A stretch of DNA of 64,000 bases from Ascarosepion bandense (GCA_037127315.1 JBBBDQ010001269.1:2173001-2237000); one strand, 5' to 3'. Positions 1 to 9,814 are shown, counted from the first letter of the stretch. Notes: generated by a model not told the origin, from the letters alone. Numbers and translations: made by a program.

Positions 1-711
1 TTCCATGTAGGTTTGAGTTAGACACAGGTCGTGCTGGAATTTGAAATCGTTTCATTGGATCATTTATAGTACTGATCAATTTGCGCCACCCATAACGTAC
101 AAATCAAATATAGAAAAAATAATGAATTATGTTAATATATAATAAATAAAAAAGAACAATTTCTTTATAAGAAAAATAAATTATATGAGTCAAGCATCAA
201 CATTCTAGGATAGACGGTCGGCGAGCAAACAGGTGTTGCGCCCATAGACAAATATTTCCAATTTGAAAGAGTTACGTAGTCATCGTCTAAGAACCGAAGA
301 CTTTACAAAAGTGGATATTAATAACATTCTTTGAAGAAATGCTTACCGCTTACATCGGGCCCATCTGATCGAAATTGCGCTAGAATTTCTACAATTTCAT
401 TGATTATTTTGCCATGCAGGGTGTTCAACTGGACTTACATTCTGCGTATATAGGTAAAACGATTTCGTTTTTCTTTCAGTTCAATCTTAGCTGTCATCTT
501 TCAAGAATGTATTTATTAATGTCCTATTTTCAATTCTCTGTGCCTTCCATGATTGCACGCCTGGTCACAAATCGAAAATCAAAACGAAAAACAGCTCTGA
601 ATGCAAGAGATTCTTAACCGTTTCCTTCAAGTTCTTCAGTCAAGCACATAACCGATTTATTGAGACGCGGGCCACATGGAGATAAAGGGAAAACTAATTT
701 CAGCCAACAAC
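1..711. other. No recognisable feature
   Basis: AT-rich sequence. I see no repeat family shared with the rest of the window and no protein similarity. The short open frames here have no recognisable motif. Confidence 0.5.
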
Positions 712-930
712 TTAAGTTGAGTGCCATACGTGATACACACTTGGGCGATCATGTTTGACTGGGCAGAAGATTATCATGCAGTAGTTTGCCATTGATTTCT
801 TCTGTAGACTGGTTGCCAACCAAGGTTTTAGAACGCAATCTGTCCTATTATTTAACCCATAACAGGAGGGAAGAGACAGATTAATACCTTTCCCCATACT
901 GGAAAAATGAAGCAATGTCATGTGAGATGG
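712..930 (-). repeat. S1 tRNA-derived SINE, 3' part, first of a tandem pair
   Basis: Read on the minus strand this is the 3' body of S1, ending in the family's terminal block around 'gccatacgtgatacac'. The tRNA-like head is missing. It is followed by an A-rich junction (aaaaatgaagcaatgtcatg) that recurs after the next copy, so the pair looks like one tandem duplication and not two insertions. Confidence 0.8.
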
Positions 931-944
931 TTCTTACAGATCAT

Positions 945-1130
945 TTCTGACTGGGCAGAAGATTATCCTGCAGTAGTTTACCTTTGCTTTCTGCGGTAGA
1001 CTGGTTGCCAGCCAAGGCTATAGAATCTAATATGCCCTATTATTTAACTCATAACTGAAGGGAAGAAACGGATTAATACCTTTCCCAGTACTGGAAAAAT
1101 GAAACAATGTCATATGAGATGGTTCTTATA
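945..1130 (-). repeat. S1 SINE, 3' part, second of a tandem pair
   Basis: Second copy of the same S1 segment, about 193 bp along from the first, sharing the same truncation point and A-rich flank. It lacks the family's terminal block, because the duplication junction cuts it off. Confidence 0.75.
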
Positions 1131-1325
1131 CCTCAGTTAAAGTTTACATATGAATGGTTTAACGATTCAAGATATCTTGGCCCATGGATAAACTTTTCAA
1201 AAGACATGAAAATCTTATAATAAAAGCCGTCATGAAAATATTGTCATATGTTTTTCGATACTTGGAAATACAAATATCAAGGTGCGATTGTTCATTGCTA
1301 CAGTAGAGCCTATTTACACTATTCA

Positions 1326-1430
1326 CATTGGTATTCCGAAGCGGTCACCCATCTAAGTACTGACCAGGCTCAACGTTGCTTAACTTCGGTGATCGAGCGA
1401 GAACCGGTGCATTCAATATGATAGGCCGTA
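1326..1430 (-). repeat. 5S rRNA-derived SINE head
   Basis: On the minus strand this reads as most of a 5S rRNA: the 5' stem region (starting cttacggcc), 'cgatcaccgaagttaagc' (box A region) and 'ctggtcagtacttagatggg' to 'gtgaccgcttcggaatacc' (box C region). It stops just short of the 3' stem. Three other copies in this window share the 5S core but have different flanks, which points to a retroposed 5S-derived family and not a tandem 5S gene cluster. Confidence 0.8.
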
Positions 1431-1436
1431 AGCCCG

Positions 1437-2141
1437 TTACATTAATGCCACACGAATTACAGACAGTTGATTTCCTGTATGAAGAAATTAGCGAAAAAAA
1501 TGCTTTATTATTTTTATTTTATTTTCTGACGTATGAAATAATTAAATTGTTTCAAAACTACGGGGTAAAATATTTACATTTTTGTTGACTAGATGAATAT
1601 TTTAGAAGAATAATTAAAAATGTAGAGATTTAATTTTAGAGAAAAAAGTGACATTAATGCTACACGAACAGTTGATATCCTGCATAAAATATTTAGCGAA
1701 AAAAAAACTTTCTGTTTTTTAATTTAAGTATGAAGTATTACATCTGAAAAAAAAAGACTTAATTAAATTAACCATTGGCACATTTTTTTTTTACATAAAC
1801 ACCATTTGTTTTAATATTTCTTTTTTTCAAAATTACGGGGAAAATATTCACATTTTTTTGTTGACCAAATGAATTTTTAAAACGTCGGAATAAAAATGAA
1901 ATATAAAGGTTCATTTTTTAGTTGCGTTTGACACTTGTGATCTGATATCTGTGACGTAATCTAGCAACCATCTTAGATCTTGATTGTTTTACGGAACAAA
2001 TGTAAACAATCGGCTCCATTGTCCAAAAAGTGCTAAAGGAAAAATTGCTGAACTAGAATGTTTGAATGGCGTAGGTTAAAAAATGTAGGCGTGCATAGTT
2101 TACAGTCACACACAGACTCACAGATTGCCTTATATATATAT

Positions 2142-2145
<4 letters not shown>
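1437..2145 (+). repeat. Repeat K with internal two-copy tandem duplication
   Basis: Positions 1437-1605 and 1646-1882 repeat each other (both contain 'acattaatgc' blocks, then 'ttagcgaaaaaaa', then 'tgttgac..atgaat'). From about 1800 to 2145 the sequence is repeated at 16805-17175, ending in the same block 'cacacacagactcacagatt' followed by a TA tract. No coding motif was recognised. Confidence 0.7.
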
Positions 2146-2211
<66 letters not shown>

Positions 2212-2212
2212 G
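2132..2212. repeat. (TAGA)n microsatellite
   Basis: Short (TA)n running into about 17 TAGA units, at the 3' end of repeat K. Confidence 0.97.
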
Positions 2213-2424
2213 AATGAGTGTTCAATTGCCGGTGTTTGTCTGTGAGCGGAATAATCTTACATTGTCATCAGTAAAAACGGTTTTCATCTTGTTTGTGAGA
2301 TATTTTTTTATCTTCCTTGATCTTTTCAACAACATTAAAGTCATTTTCATAACTGTATCTTTACAATGTACTTTATAAGCTAGTCTCAAAATTTGTTTAA
2401 TTGCTAAATTCTTAATTGCTTTAT

Positions 2425-2705
2425 CTATACACTGGGATATCGGCTCGGAACGAGAAATCGAGGAGCCGAGTTCGAATTCTAGTTGAATTCCTTGCATTCA
2501 CTTCCGCGCAAATACCTTCGGAAAAGGTATTAATCCGTCTCTTTCATCCAGTTATGGGTTTAAAAAACGGACAGATGTGGTTTCTGCTGGCAACCACTCA
2601 ACCGCAGAAAGTATTGGCAACCTACTGCGGGATAATCTTCTGACCAGTCACTCATGTCTCTTTCGAGACATGATCACCCATGCGTGTATCACGTATGGCA
2701 CTTAA
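2425..2705 (+). repeat. S1 SINE, nearly full length
   Basis: Has 'gatatcggctcggaacgag', a B-box-like 'gagttcgaattct' (2467-2479) and the whole S1 body to 'cacttaactgactgact'. The A box is degraded (ctgggat in place of cagtggat). It is followed by a 100-bp spacer and another S1 piece; the same arrangement occurs at 34.7-35.15 kb. Confidence 0.85.
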
Positions 2706-2714
2706 CTGACTGAC

Positions 2715-2815
2715 TGAACATAATAGTTGTAATCATGATTAAAGCTTCTACTCTTCATAAAGTGGGAGATCGATTTCCTATTGTTATCAAGTAATAAACA
2801 GATCCCCCACTTATT
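2715..2815 (+). repeat. S1-linked spacer
   Basis: About 100 bp containing 'aaagtgggagatcgat' and 'aagtaataaacagatccccc'. It is shared with 34925-35027, also between two S1 pieces. A related block follows RTE-B copies at 40085-40195 and 59510-59620. Confidence 0.65.
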
Positions 2816-2839
2816 ACTACTTAATAATATAATACATTT

Positions 2840-3030
2840 CTTCCCCCTCTAGTTATGAGTCAAATAAGAGGACAGATTGGGTTATATAGCCTTGGTCGGC
2901 AACCAATCAACCGCAGAAATTATTGGCAACATACTGCGGGATAATCTTCTGCCCAGTCAGTCATGTCTCTTTCGAGACATGATCACCCATGCGTGTATCA
3001 CGTATGGCACTTAACTGACTGACCGGTACA
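2840..3030 (+). repeat. S1 SINE, 5'-truncated
   Basis: Begins inside the S1 body ('cccctctagttatgagtcaa') and runs to 'cacttaactgactgacc'. The tRNA-like head is absent. Confidence 0.8.
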
Positions 3031-3329
3031 CTATGATAAGGAGAGGAATATATATCGATCATTCTTTTGTTTTATGCAGAAGATTAATTTAATTGTGACA
3101 TCTTAAGACCTAGCTTGTCGAGAAGAGTGGGATATTTACCAAAGTATGTTAACATTTTGATAAAGAATTATCCGAGTAAACATAAACGTATAAAAAGTTC
3201 ATTTTAAAAACAGTTCCAAAACGATCAATTGACCTTTAGCATGTTGTGTTTCTAAAAGGTGCTTGTGAGTTTCACAACGCTGAAAGAATAGGGGAAACCA
3301 GTGAGAAACGAACTCATTATCTAAGTGTT

Positions 3330-3542
3330 ATAGCGAGGGCTAGTGTTTTGTTTAACGGCATATCAAACGCTGTGGGTCATTTAAGGTATTATTTTAATGT
3401 TCAGTTATAGTGGGAATGTTGATTTAGTCAATTTTGATGATTTTTTTTTATTTTCGAAACCTGAAAATGTCTCTTAGTTTTGTATTTAAAAATGTATTAT
3501 TGGTAAAATTTTTTCTTCAAAAATGTATATTCTTCTATAAAA

Positions 3543-3548
<6 letters not shown>
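3330..3548 (+). repeat. Repeat F, left part
   Basis: Contains 'gtttaacggcatatcaaacg', 'ttcagttatagtggga' and 'ttttcttcaaaaatgtatat'. All recur in order at 20900-21210, where F is continuous. Here F is split: its right part lies at 4505-4715, and the material between (TA tract, repeat G, S2) looks like later insertions. Confidence 0.7.
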
Positions 3549-3599
<51 letters not shown>

Positions 3600-3610
3600 C
3601 TATATATGCA
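3549..3610. repeat. (TA)n microsatellite
   Basis: Nearly pure TA repeat inside repeat F. Confidence 0.97.
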
Positions 3611-3639
3611 TGTTTGTGTGTGTATTAAAGCACCATTTT

Positions 3640-3720
3640 TCATTTATGCATATTTCATTAAATAATATAGACAACTTTTGTCGATTTATTTTATGTAATT
3701 TTTTTCATACCTAAACACGA
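3640..3720 (-). repeat. Repeat G fragment (3' end)
   Basis: Reverse complement of the 3' end of repeat G ('aaataaatcgacaaaa', 'attaatgaaa..atgcat' pattern). It forms an inverted pair with the copy ending at 4230. Confidence 0.65.
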
Positions 3721-3869
3721 AAACAACAAAGAAAAACTAAAAATCTTCGAAGCCATATACATAAAAGAGTTTGCAACCTAACCTGAACAAAATTAACTAC
3801 GAAATCTTCCCACACATTCTTAAATGCCTATAATAGATAACAGAAGCGATTGGTTATCCCAATAGTTTT

Positions 3870-4229
3870 CCATACTTAATACTTCTCGCCCCGACTCTCG
3901 TGTGGTCATGGGAGACGTCTCAAGCTGTAGTGCGACTTTCGCTTCCACCATGCACGCACGTGTTCGCCAATCCTCTAAACAAACAAAATAGACAATTACT
4001 ACTACTGTTCGTACGCGAACTGCTCGTTACAACCAACACTATTTTCATCTGTGATAATGGCTGATATAAGTCGAAATCTCAGAAAGGATTAAATAAAAAC
4101 ATGTATCAATATTGTGCTTTTCTTTCCGTTTTCAACGATAATGCTATTAAGCTTTTCAGACGATATGAAAAAAAAATTACATAAAATAAATCGACAAAAC
4201 TTGTCTATATTAGTTAATGAAACATGCAT

Positions 4230-4230
<1 letters not shown>
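3870..4230 (+). repeat. Repeat G with hammerhead-like hairpin relic
   Basis: A 360-bp repeat, present in inverse orientation at 9815-10165 at lower but clear identity. It includes 'gataatggctgatataagtc' followed by 'gaaatctcag', which resembles in layout the CTGAAGA-hairpin-GAAA block of family J (44.6-47.9 kb). The 3' end runs directly into a (TA)n tract, as in family J. No product is known to me. Confidence 0.6.

Positions 4231-4271
<41 letters not shown>
4231..4271. repeat. (TA)n microsatellite
   Basis: TA tract separating repeat G from the S2 element. Confidence 0.97.
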
Positions 4272-4273
<2 letters not shown>

Positions 4274-4500
4274 ACGCATCCTCATTCAGCAAGGAATTAG
4301 AACACTCTCAGCTATTGGGCTTGTACAATGATAATATACACGCTAAAATATCTGCCTCCTTCTACCGAGCGTCCCAAAGGTAGAATCGCCGACTGACGCC
4401 AATTTTGTCGGGTTTCAATCCTGGGTAAAAAGCAAACGGCTGTCTAACCGTACTGATGAGCTGTGATACAGCGAAACAGATATATCTGCGGATGACTATA
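4272..4500 (+). repeat. S2 element: tRNA-like SINE with 3' hammerhead
   Basis: Copy a of S2. A 90-bp leader ('ctacgcatcctcattcagca' onward) is followed by a tRNA-like head with a degraded A box (about 4372-4383, tcccaaaggtag) and a B box ggtttcaatcc at 4411-4421, then a hammerhead motif, then TA-rich DNA. It sits between a (TA)n tract and the right half of repeat F. Other copies are at 22831-23090, 57996-58258 and 58285-58365. The layout recalls the Sm-alpha hammerhead-bearing SINE-like family of schistosomes; homology is not implied. Confidence 0.75.
4447..4496 (+). ncRNA. Hammerhead ribozyme motif (type I) in S2 copy a
   Basis: CTGATGA core at 4453-4459; stem II GCTGT-GAT-ACAGC at 4460-4472, five perfect pairs; GAAA at 4473-4476; stem III with AUC as NUH, so cleavage is predicted after C4486. 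Stem I pairs CCGTA (4448-4452) with TGCGG (4487-4491), five pairs with one G-U. All invariant core residues are present. Stem III has two mismatches here (C-A and G-A) that are intact in copy d at 58.3 kb. Activity in this copy is uncertain. Confidence 0.75.
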
Positions 4501-4504
4501 TAAG

Positions 4505-4715
4505 TGTATTTTTATACATTTTTAGTGTTTTGACCCTAGTTTAGGGATTAACTAATTGCCTATAGCTGGGACCCTAACAGGTGCTACACGTTAGTGTGGA
4601 CGTGGGAACAACAGCAATTAAGAGGTGGTTCCATGTTCCTTACAACATCCCAATCAGAGACCTTGCTGCAGGATGCAGTTTATCCTCCTACCCAGTGAGA
4701 GAAGTTTACTAATGA
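4505..4715 (+). repeat. Repeat F, right part
   Basis: Matches 21240-21430: 'ttgaccctagtttaggg', 'agctgggaccctaacagg', 'caacagcaatta' and 'cttgctgc'. Also found at 9600-9750 (minus), 15105-15330 (plus) and 30035-30190 (minus). Confidence 0.7.
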
Positions 4716-4744
4716 CTACACCATGGAAAATTGCAATTTTGACT

Positions 4745-4865
4745 CAAAGCATGAGTAGAATACATGTCATATTTTCTCAGCTTGTTTAAATGTCTCAAGT
4801 AAGAATTGGATCCGATATTTGCCATTCAGTGACATAGAGAGAAGAAGTAACAAAACATCAGTAAA
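4745..4865 (+). repeat. Anonymous repeat shared with 7178-7300
   Basis: 'atgagtagaatacatgtcat', 'aatgtctcaagtaagaat' and 'ttcagtgacataga' all recur in order at 7178-7300, where the repeat abuts LINE-A. The family is not identified. Confidence 0.7.
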
Positions 4866-5460
4866 ACTGGTAGGATCTATTTGCTAATCTTGTGGCCCGA
4901 GATATCTGCATTACAGAAATAGTTTCATAGGCCAGAATGACAATTAAAGGAACTATTAAAATTGAACTTAGGGTTAGCTTAGTAAATTACGAGAGTAAAG
5001 AGATGAGATCATACTAATCTTGTACTAGGCTTAGATTTGTGAAGACGAGGTACCAAAGAGGGAAGTTAATGTGAATAATTTCCATACAATATTTATAGAA
5101 AATGCAGTCGGTAATGATTGAAACATGTCAGAACTGTTATCATTGCATATTGTTCTTTAGATTTTGACAAGACATTCTAGACATATAGCAAAAGTACGAG
5201 ATAGGATGAACATTAATATTCTGTTCACAGACGAAGGATAAACTCATAAATATGTAAGATAAATTTTAGCGAGAATAAATGTCTAGTACCACTTGCTAAA
5301 CAAACATTTTCAGCAGAAGAACTGGCAACCTGATATCATCATACAACTTTATATGGAAAAATGATCGAATGAGTATTTGCAATTTGTAATATTTCTGTAG
5401 CTTAATATATGCCATATACAGACGTGTATCAGAATATTATTAACATATATCTATATTCTA
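4866..5460. other. No recognisable feature
   Basis: About 600 bp with no motif, repeat or coding similarity that I can identify. Confidence 0.4.
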
Positions 5461-5464
5461 TCTA

Positions 5465-6135
5465 GAAAAAAGAATGCATGGTAATCAGTAGAAAGAGGAT
5501 TTCAAAATGCCAACCACAAGTTTGTGATGGTAAAATCAAACAGGTGAAGAAATTTAAATACCTGCCAAGCTTTCTATCATAGAACCGAAAGTGCTATATG
5601 GAAATGTAAAGGGGTATTGGCATGCCGGAAGCTGAGTAGAGTATTAAGAGACAGGAAAAATTTCGCTGGAATCAAAGAAGAGAGTACTGGATTGTTATGT
5701 GGTGTCTGTATTTCAATATGGCAGTGAATGCTGAAGAAGCTAATCAACGATGAAATAAAAGAACTGAACCAACCAAAATGTGGTTCTACAAAAGGATTAT
5801 AAGGATACCATGAACGAAACACGTTCATCATGAGGTTCTGAAGAGGGTAGACATGAGACAGAAAATACTACTTAACATTAGGAAAAGACAGCTGAAGTCT
5901 TTTGGGCACGTAATGAGGAAGAGGGATTGGAGAAACAGATACTCACAGGACGGATATAGGGGAAAAGAGAGACAAGGGAAAGCAACGCCGCGTGACATAT
6001 TAATGGATATGAGCAGAATGGTGGAGGAACGTGGATTGAGTGGGATAACAAAAGAAGGGGTATTAAGAGCAACAAGGGTTAGAGAGCTGTGGAAGACCAT
6101 GATCGCTTACGTCCTGAAGAGATTCAGTATATAGA
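5465..6135 (+). pseudogene. RTE-B reverse transcriptase fragment, C-terminal part
   Basis: Decayed 3' part of an RTE-type endonuclease-reverse transcriptase element (HmRTE-like). In order, over several frames: KKECMVIS (just after the RT catalytic block), FKYL, the 'MWFYKRIIRI' block, 'EVLKRVDMRQKILLNIRKRQ' (5853 onward, one 93-codon frame), the 'GHVMRK' block and the terminal 'WKTMIAYVLKR'. Stops and frameshifts separate the pieces, so it makes no product. The catalytic YADD is not in this copy. Confidence 0.85.
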
Positions 6136-6254
6136 AGAATAAAAAAGAAACATGTTGATCTTGAAGAACTAAATTTCTGAAGTACATATTAATTCTTTTC
6201 AAAGGTGTATCCAAACGTTTTTGATGGTAGGTTTTATGGAAATTGCACATAATT

Positions 6255-6605
6255 TTTGACTAGCTATCTGCTGGAATATTAAAACACCCCGACTGGTCAC
6301 TGGTGAAGGATGCGATGTAATCGAGTTCTCTAATGTCGCTTAGAGAATATTTACTGTCTTTTTTTCCATCGGTCCAATTAAAGGTTCCTTGTCGATCAGG
6401 ACATGAAAAACGTGTATTTCCAATAAATATTGATAATGGCAAAGAGTAGTAAGTGAGACGAACGGTTCGTGTCCAAAGGTGCTATATCACCTTTCTGCAT
6501 CGGACAACTTTTTCGAGAAAGAAATTGCTTTCCATTCATCACTGATGCATTGTTGAAGATCTGTGGTTAAGACAAACGCCATACAATCAACCGATAGACA
6601 AAGGT
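6255..6605 (-). pseudogene. Ty3/Gypsy RNase H fragment
   Basis: On the minus strand two frames together give a Gypsy RNase H domain: 'DEWKAISFSKKLSDAER', then a stop, then 'YSTFGHEP', 'YQYLLEIHVFHVLIDKEPL' and, after a frameshift, 'DSKYSLSDIRELDYIASFT'. This order matches the RT-linked RNase H of Gypsy pol (SKKLS..ERRYSTF..E, FHVLTDHKPL). No RT or integrase is adjacent. It is unrelated in position to the LTR element at 31-34 kb, whose pol is missing. Confidence 0.8.
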
Positions 6606-6855
6606 TAGCGTTTCTTTCGATCATCGGCGAGATAAAGTGACATAATTTCAAACAAGAAGACCATTGTCTGACATGTGTAAATCACAAGATTTGTTTTTCA
6701 GTTGTTCTTGTTTATTTTAACATACCATTCAAAGCAAAGTATAGTCACAATATAAGCCGAAATGAACCGACGGTAAAGATTCAATATACTTCCCGTAATT
6801 GGTTTAGATTTTCGGTGTTTGTACTGGGATATTCAAAAAGTTTCAGTTCTTTTTC
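6606..6855. other. No recognisable feature
   Basis: Nothing identified between the Gypsy fragment and RTE-B. Confidence 0.4.
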
Positions 6856-6859
6856 TATG

Positions 6860-7185
6860 TGCTATGTCTTTTCAGGACGGGGACGATCATGGCCTTCCAC
6901 GTCTCTTTATCCCAGGTAGCTCCTAGCACGCTTTCTCTTGTAACATCTCACAGCCCCCGTTCTGTCATCCATCTGCTCAGGCTCTTCATATATGTCATCC
7001 TCTGCTTTCCCTGTATCTTTTTCCCTCTATCTGGCCTGTTAGTATCAGGTTCTCCAAGCCTTCCTTCCTCATTTCATGTTCCAGGAACTTTAGTTGCCTC
7101 TTTCTGATGCTCAATATTAATTTCCTTTTCGTTTCTATTCTTTCCAAAATCTCATTATTGCTCACATGCTCGGTCCACGCTATGA
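6860..7185 (-). pseudogene. RTE-B fragment, C-terminal part
   Basis: Minus-strand frame with 'AWTEHVSNNEILERIETKRK' and 'LENLILTGQIEGK', the conserved C-terminal block of RTE-B. It then decays to the terminal 'gacgtggaaggccatgatcg'-type block near 6880-6905. 5'-truncated; no product expected. Confidence 0.85.
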
Positions 7186-7300
7186 GTAGAATACATTTCA
7201 TATTTTCTTGGCTTGTTGAAATGTCTCAAGCAAGAATCGGATCCGACTTATGCAATTCAGTGACATACAGAAAGGAAGTTACAAGACCATCTGTAGACGA
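7178..7300 (+). repeat. Anonymous repeat shared with 4745-4865
   Basis: Second copy of the repeat described at 4745. Here it lies between an inverted RTE-B end and the truncated 5' end of LINE-A. Confidence 0.7.
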
Positions 7301-7306
7301 ACGCGG

Positions 7307-8400
7307 GCGTCCCTCAAAGTTCTATCCTAGGTCCCACGCTATTTCTTATCTACATTAATGATCTCCCCGACACCATTAGATCCCAAGTTGGCATGTATGC
7401 CGACGACACAACATCTACTCCCGCATCGATCAGAAACCAGGTCTGGACGACAAAGTGAACCTCGCTGCCGCACTTGAAAGGTACCTCCAATCCGTAGTGA
7501 CCTGGGGTAGGAAATGGTTGATAAATTTCAATGCCTCCAAAACAAAGCTGTTATCAACTAACCACCATAGACAATCGCATCTACCTCCCATTAGCATGGG
7601 ACAGGCTAGCCTCCCAGAGAGTAAAATACTACGCCTCCTTGGCCTTACACTCTCGGCGGACCTCAAATGGAATGACTATATTGAATCCATTGCCAAATCT
7701 GCTGCTATGAAAGTGGGCTCCCTGTGCAGGGCCCGCAAATTTTTCCCACCTGAAACTATTCTGCACATATACAAATCTACCATCCGCCCGTGTATTGAAT
7801 ATTGCTGCCATATCTGGTCGGGTGCCCCTGCTGCTCTTCTTGGGCTTCTTGACAAAATACAAAGGAGGATCTGTAACGTGGTTGATACTGACTTGGCAGA
7901 CCGGCTGCAGTCGCTCTCACACCGGCGTGATGTAGCTTCCCTGTGCCTCTTCTACAAGTACTTTCATGGCTTCTGCTCCGATGAGCTTAGATCACTGGTG
8001 CCGCCTAAGCACGAATTTACACGAGATACTAGATTAGCAACTAGGTCCCACCCTTTTACAGTTAAACAAATAAGATGTAACCGTAAATTCTACTCCAACA
8101 GCTTCTTTTCTCGCGCTTCCCGCCTGTGGAACTCCCTTCCACAAGTCTGCTTTCCCGACAGTTACAATCTCCAGGTGTTTAAATGTAGGGTCAATAGACA
8201 CCTCCTATCACACTAACTCCCAACTATTCTCACAACACTCTCATCTACGCAACCCTCATTCTCGGTATCCTCACCCGCCTATCACCCACCCTCTGTTATA
8301 TCCTATATTTAATCAGCCTTTCTCCACTCTACGTAGCCCCCTGCACAGTAGTGGCAGTGACATGCCTTGCTCGGGGTGAAACGCTTATAAAAAAATAAAA
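7307..8400 (+). pseudogene. LINE-A reverse transcriptase, longest copy
   Basis: Jockey/CR1-type non-LTR reverse transcriptase, 5'-truncated inside the RT domain. It opens with '[20 protein letters not shown]' and the catalytic YADD (7396-7407). A frameshift near 7445 is followed by a 253-codon frame from 7455 to 8216 with 'NFNASKTKL', 'ILHIYKSTIRPCIEYCCHIW', 'SHRRDVASLCLFYKYFHG' and 'SRASRLWNSLP' to the C terminus. The 3' UTR (8217-8397) ends in the family tail 'ccccctgcacag..gtggc..ccttgctcggggtga' and poly-A. This is the reference copy for the family in the window. Confidence 0.9.
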
Positions 8401-8439
8401 AAAAAATTATTTAAAGAAAGCGGAAAAAGGCTACATATA

Positions 8440-8790
8440 AACTACAAGAAAACTGAATGTATGGTAATCAGTAAAACGAGGATCCCAGAATGCCAAGTGC
8501 ATTCTGGGCTCCTCGTTTGGAGACACTAAAATCAAACAGTTGCAGAAGTTTAAATACATTCCAAGCTTTCTGTCAGAGAACGGAAAGTGAGATACGGGAA
8601 TCCGAAAGTGTATTGGCCTTCCGGAAGCTGAGTAGAAAAAAAAACAGAAACATTTAGCTGGAATCAAAGAAGAGAGTACTGGATTGTAATGTGATATCTG
8701 TACTTCAATACGACAGAGAATGCTGGTCAATCTCATCAACGATGAAGGAAAGACTTGAACGGACCGAAATGTGGTAGAATTTTGTAGAAC
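8440..8790 (+). pseudogene. RTE-B fragment with an internal hairpin
   Basis: Decayed RTE-B (KKTECMVIS block, then FKY and 'ETFSWNQRREYWI'-type sequence in shifting frames). At 8475-8517 the usual sequence is replaced by a near-perfect palindrome, 'cgaggatcccagaatgc' against 'gcattctgggctcctcg', which is absent from the other RTE-B copies. Confidence 0.8.
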
Positions 8791-8795
8791 TACAT

Positions 8796-8890
8796 TCTCA
8801 AGCGGTCTATCATTTAGGTACTGATCATGCTCGACGTTGCGTAACTTCGGTGATCGGACAAGAACCAGCGTTTCAATAAAATCTGGCGGT
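8796..8890 (-). repeat. 5S rRNA-derived SINE head
   Basis: Minus-strand 5S-like sequence from the 5' side (cttaccgccag) through 'cgatcaccgaagttacgcaa' to 'gatagaccgcttgaga'. More diverged than the copy at 61.3 kb. No 3' stem. Confidence 0.75.
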
Positions 8891-9004
8891 AAGGGGAATA
8901 TAAAAATTTTGTATTACACTTCTGGACTTTCTGGAAAACAACGATCGTCCTGACAGACAACCAGGGACACACATATATATATAAAGATATAATCTTATAT
9001 TCTT

Positions 9005-9560
9005 ATCCTTTGCAGGTGGCTGTTGTGTAGAGTAGGAGGGCAGCTGGAGAGAGATCACGCATATACGAGGGAGTCGTCGGGAGACGAAATCCAGTCTCTG
9101 CTTATTCAGCCAGCAGAAATCTCTCTCTATTTCTTTCTCCCCACCTCTCTCTCTGTCTGTCTGTCTGTCTGTCTGTCTTCGGTCAAAGCCTCGGACTTAA
9201 ATAACCCCAAAATGCTTACGCTTTTTTCGCTTGTTCAGGTTGTCGATTAATTTATGTCATTTACGACCAGATATATCTGTCAACCCACCTCGCGGGATTT
9301 TGCTCTTCAACTCGGTTGTCGCCCATGTTGCCCATGTTGCCCATGTCGCCCATGTCGCCTTTGATTTTGCACCCTGCCACTATCATCCACCACGCTGCTA
9401 CCATCAACAGACAGATAATTTTATCAATCATAATTTTTTACCAGCTGTCTGTGTTTCTGCCTTTGATGTTGCACTCCGCCGTCACTATCCACGGCCAGAT
9501 ATATTTTCAACCTTATCTTCGCCCATATATTACAATTTTCGCCATGTCTTTTGTCAATAT
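9005..9560 (+). repeat. Repeat M, first copy
   Basis: About 550 bp sharing an ordered series of blocks with 13280-13700: 'ggttgtgtagag', 'agagagcagc' type sequence, 'ataaccccaaa', 'gtcatttac..ccagata', 'tctgcctttgatgttgcac' and 'cgaccagatatat'. It could be a solo LTR or UTR; I cannot classify it. Confidence 0.65.
9316..9362. repeat. 9-bp minisatellite
   Basis: About five units of 'gcccatgtt' or 'gcccatgtc' inside repeat M, absent from the second copy of M. Confidence 0.9.
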
Positions 9561-9599
9561 ATTCATATATAAACAATTTAAATTTCTTTTATCCCCATT

Positions 9600-9750
9600 A
9601 TTTAACACAAACGAGGCAATTTTACAAAAACATATTAATTGCTATTGTTCCCAGGTCCACACTAACCCGGAGCGGTAGCACCTATTAGGGTCCTAGCTAT
9701 AGGCAATTAGTTACTCCCTAAACTGGGGTCAAAACTAAAAAAGTATAAAA
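9600..9750 (-). repeat. Repeat F fragment
   Basis: Reverse complement of the right part of F ('ttgaccccagtttaggga', 'agctaggaccctaatagg'). Confidence 0.65.
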
Positions 9751-9755
9751 ATACA

Positions 9756-9756
<1 letters not shown>

Positions 9757-9811
<55 letters not shown>
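9757..9811. repeat. (TA)n microsatellite
   Basis: TA tract between repeat F and the 3' end of inverted repeat G. Confidence 0.97.

Positions 9812-9814
<3 letters not shown>

Noticed and set aside
6260..6442. 60-codon frame as a host exon
   Set aside because: With the upstream frame it reproduces the conserved order of a Gypsy RNase H domain.
7455..8216. 253-codon frame as a host gene
   Set aside because: It is the C-terminal part of the LINE-A reverse transcriptase, with its YADD just upstream in another frame and the family 3' tail downstream.
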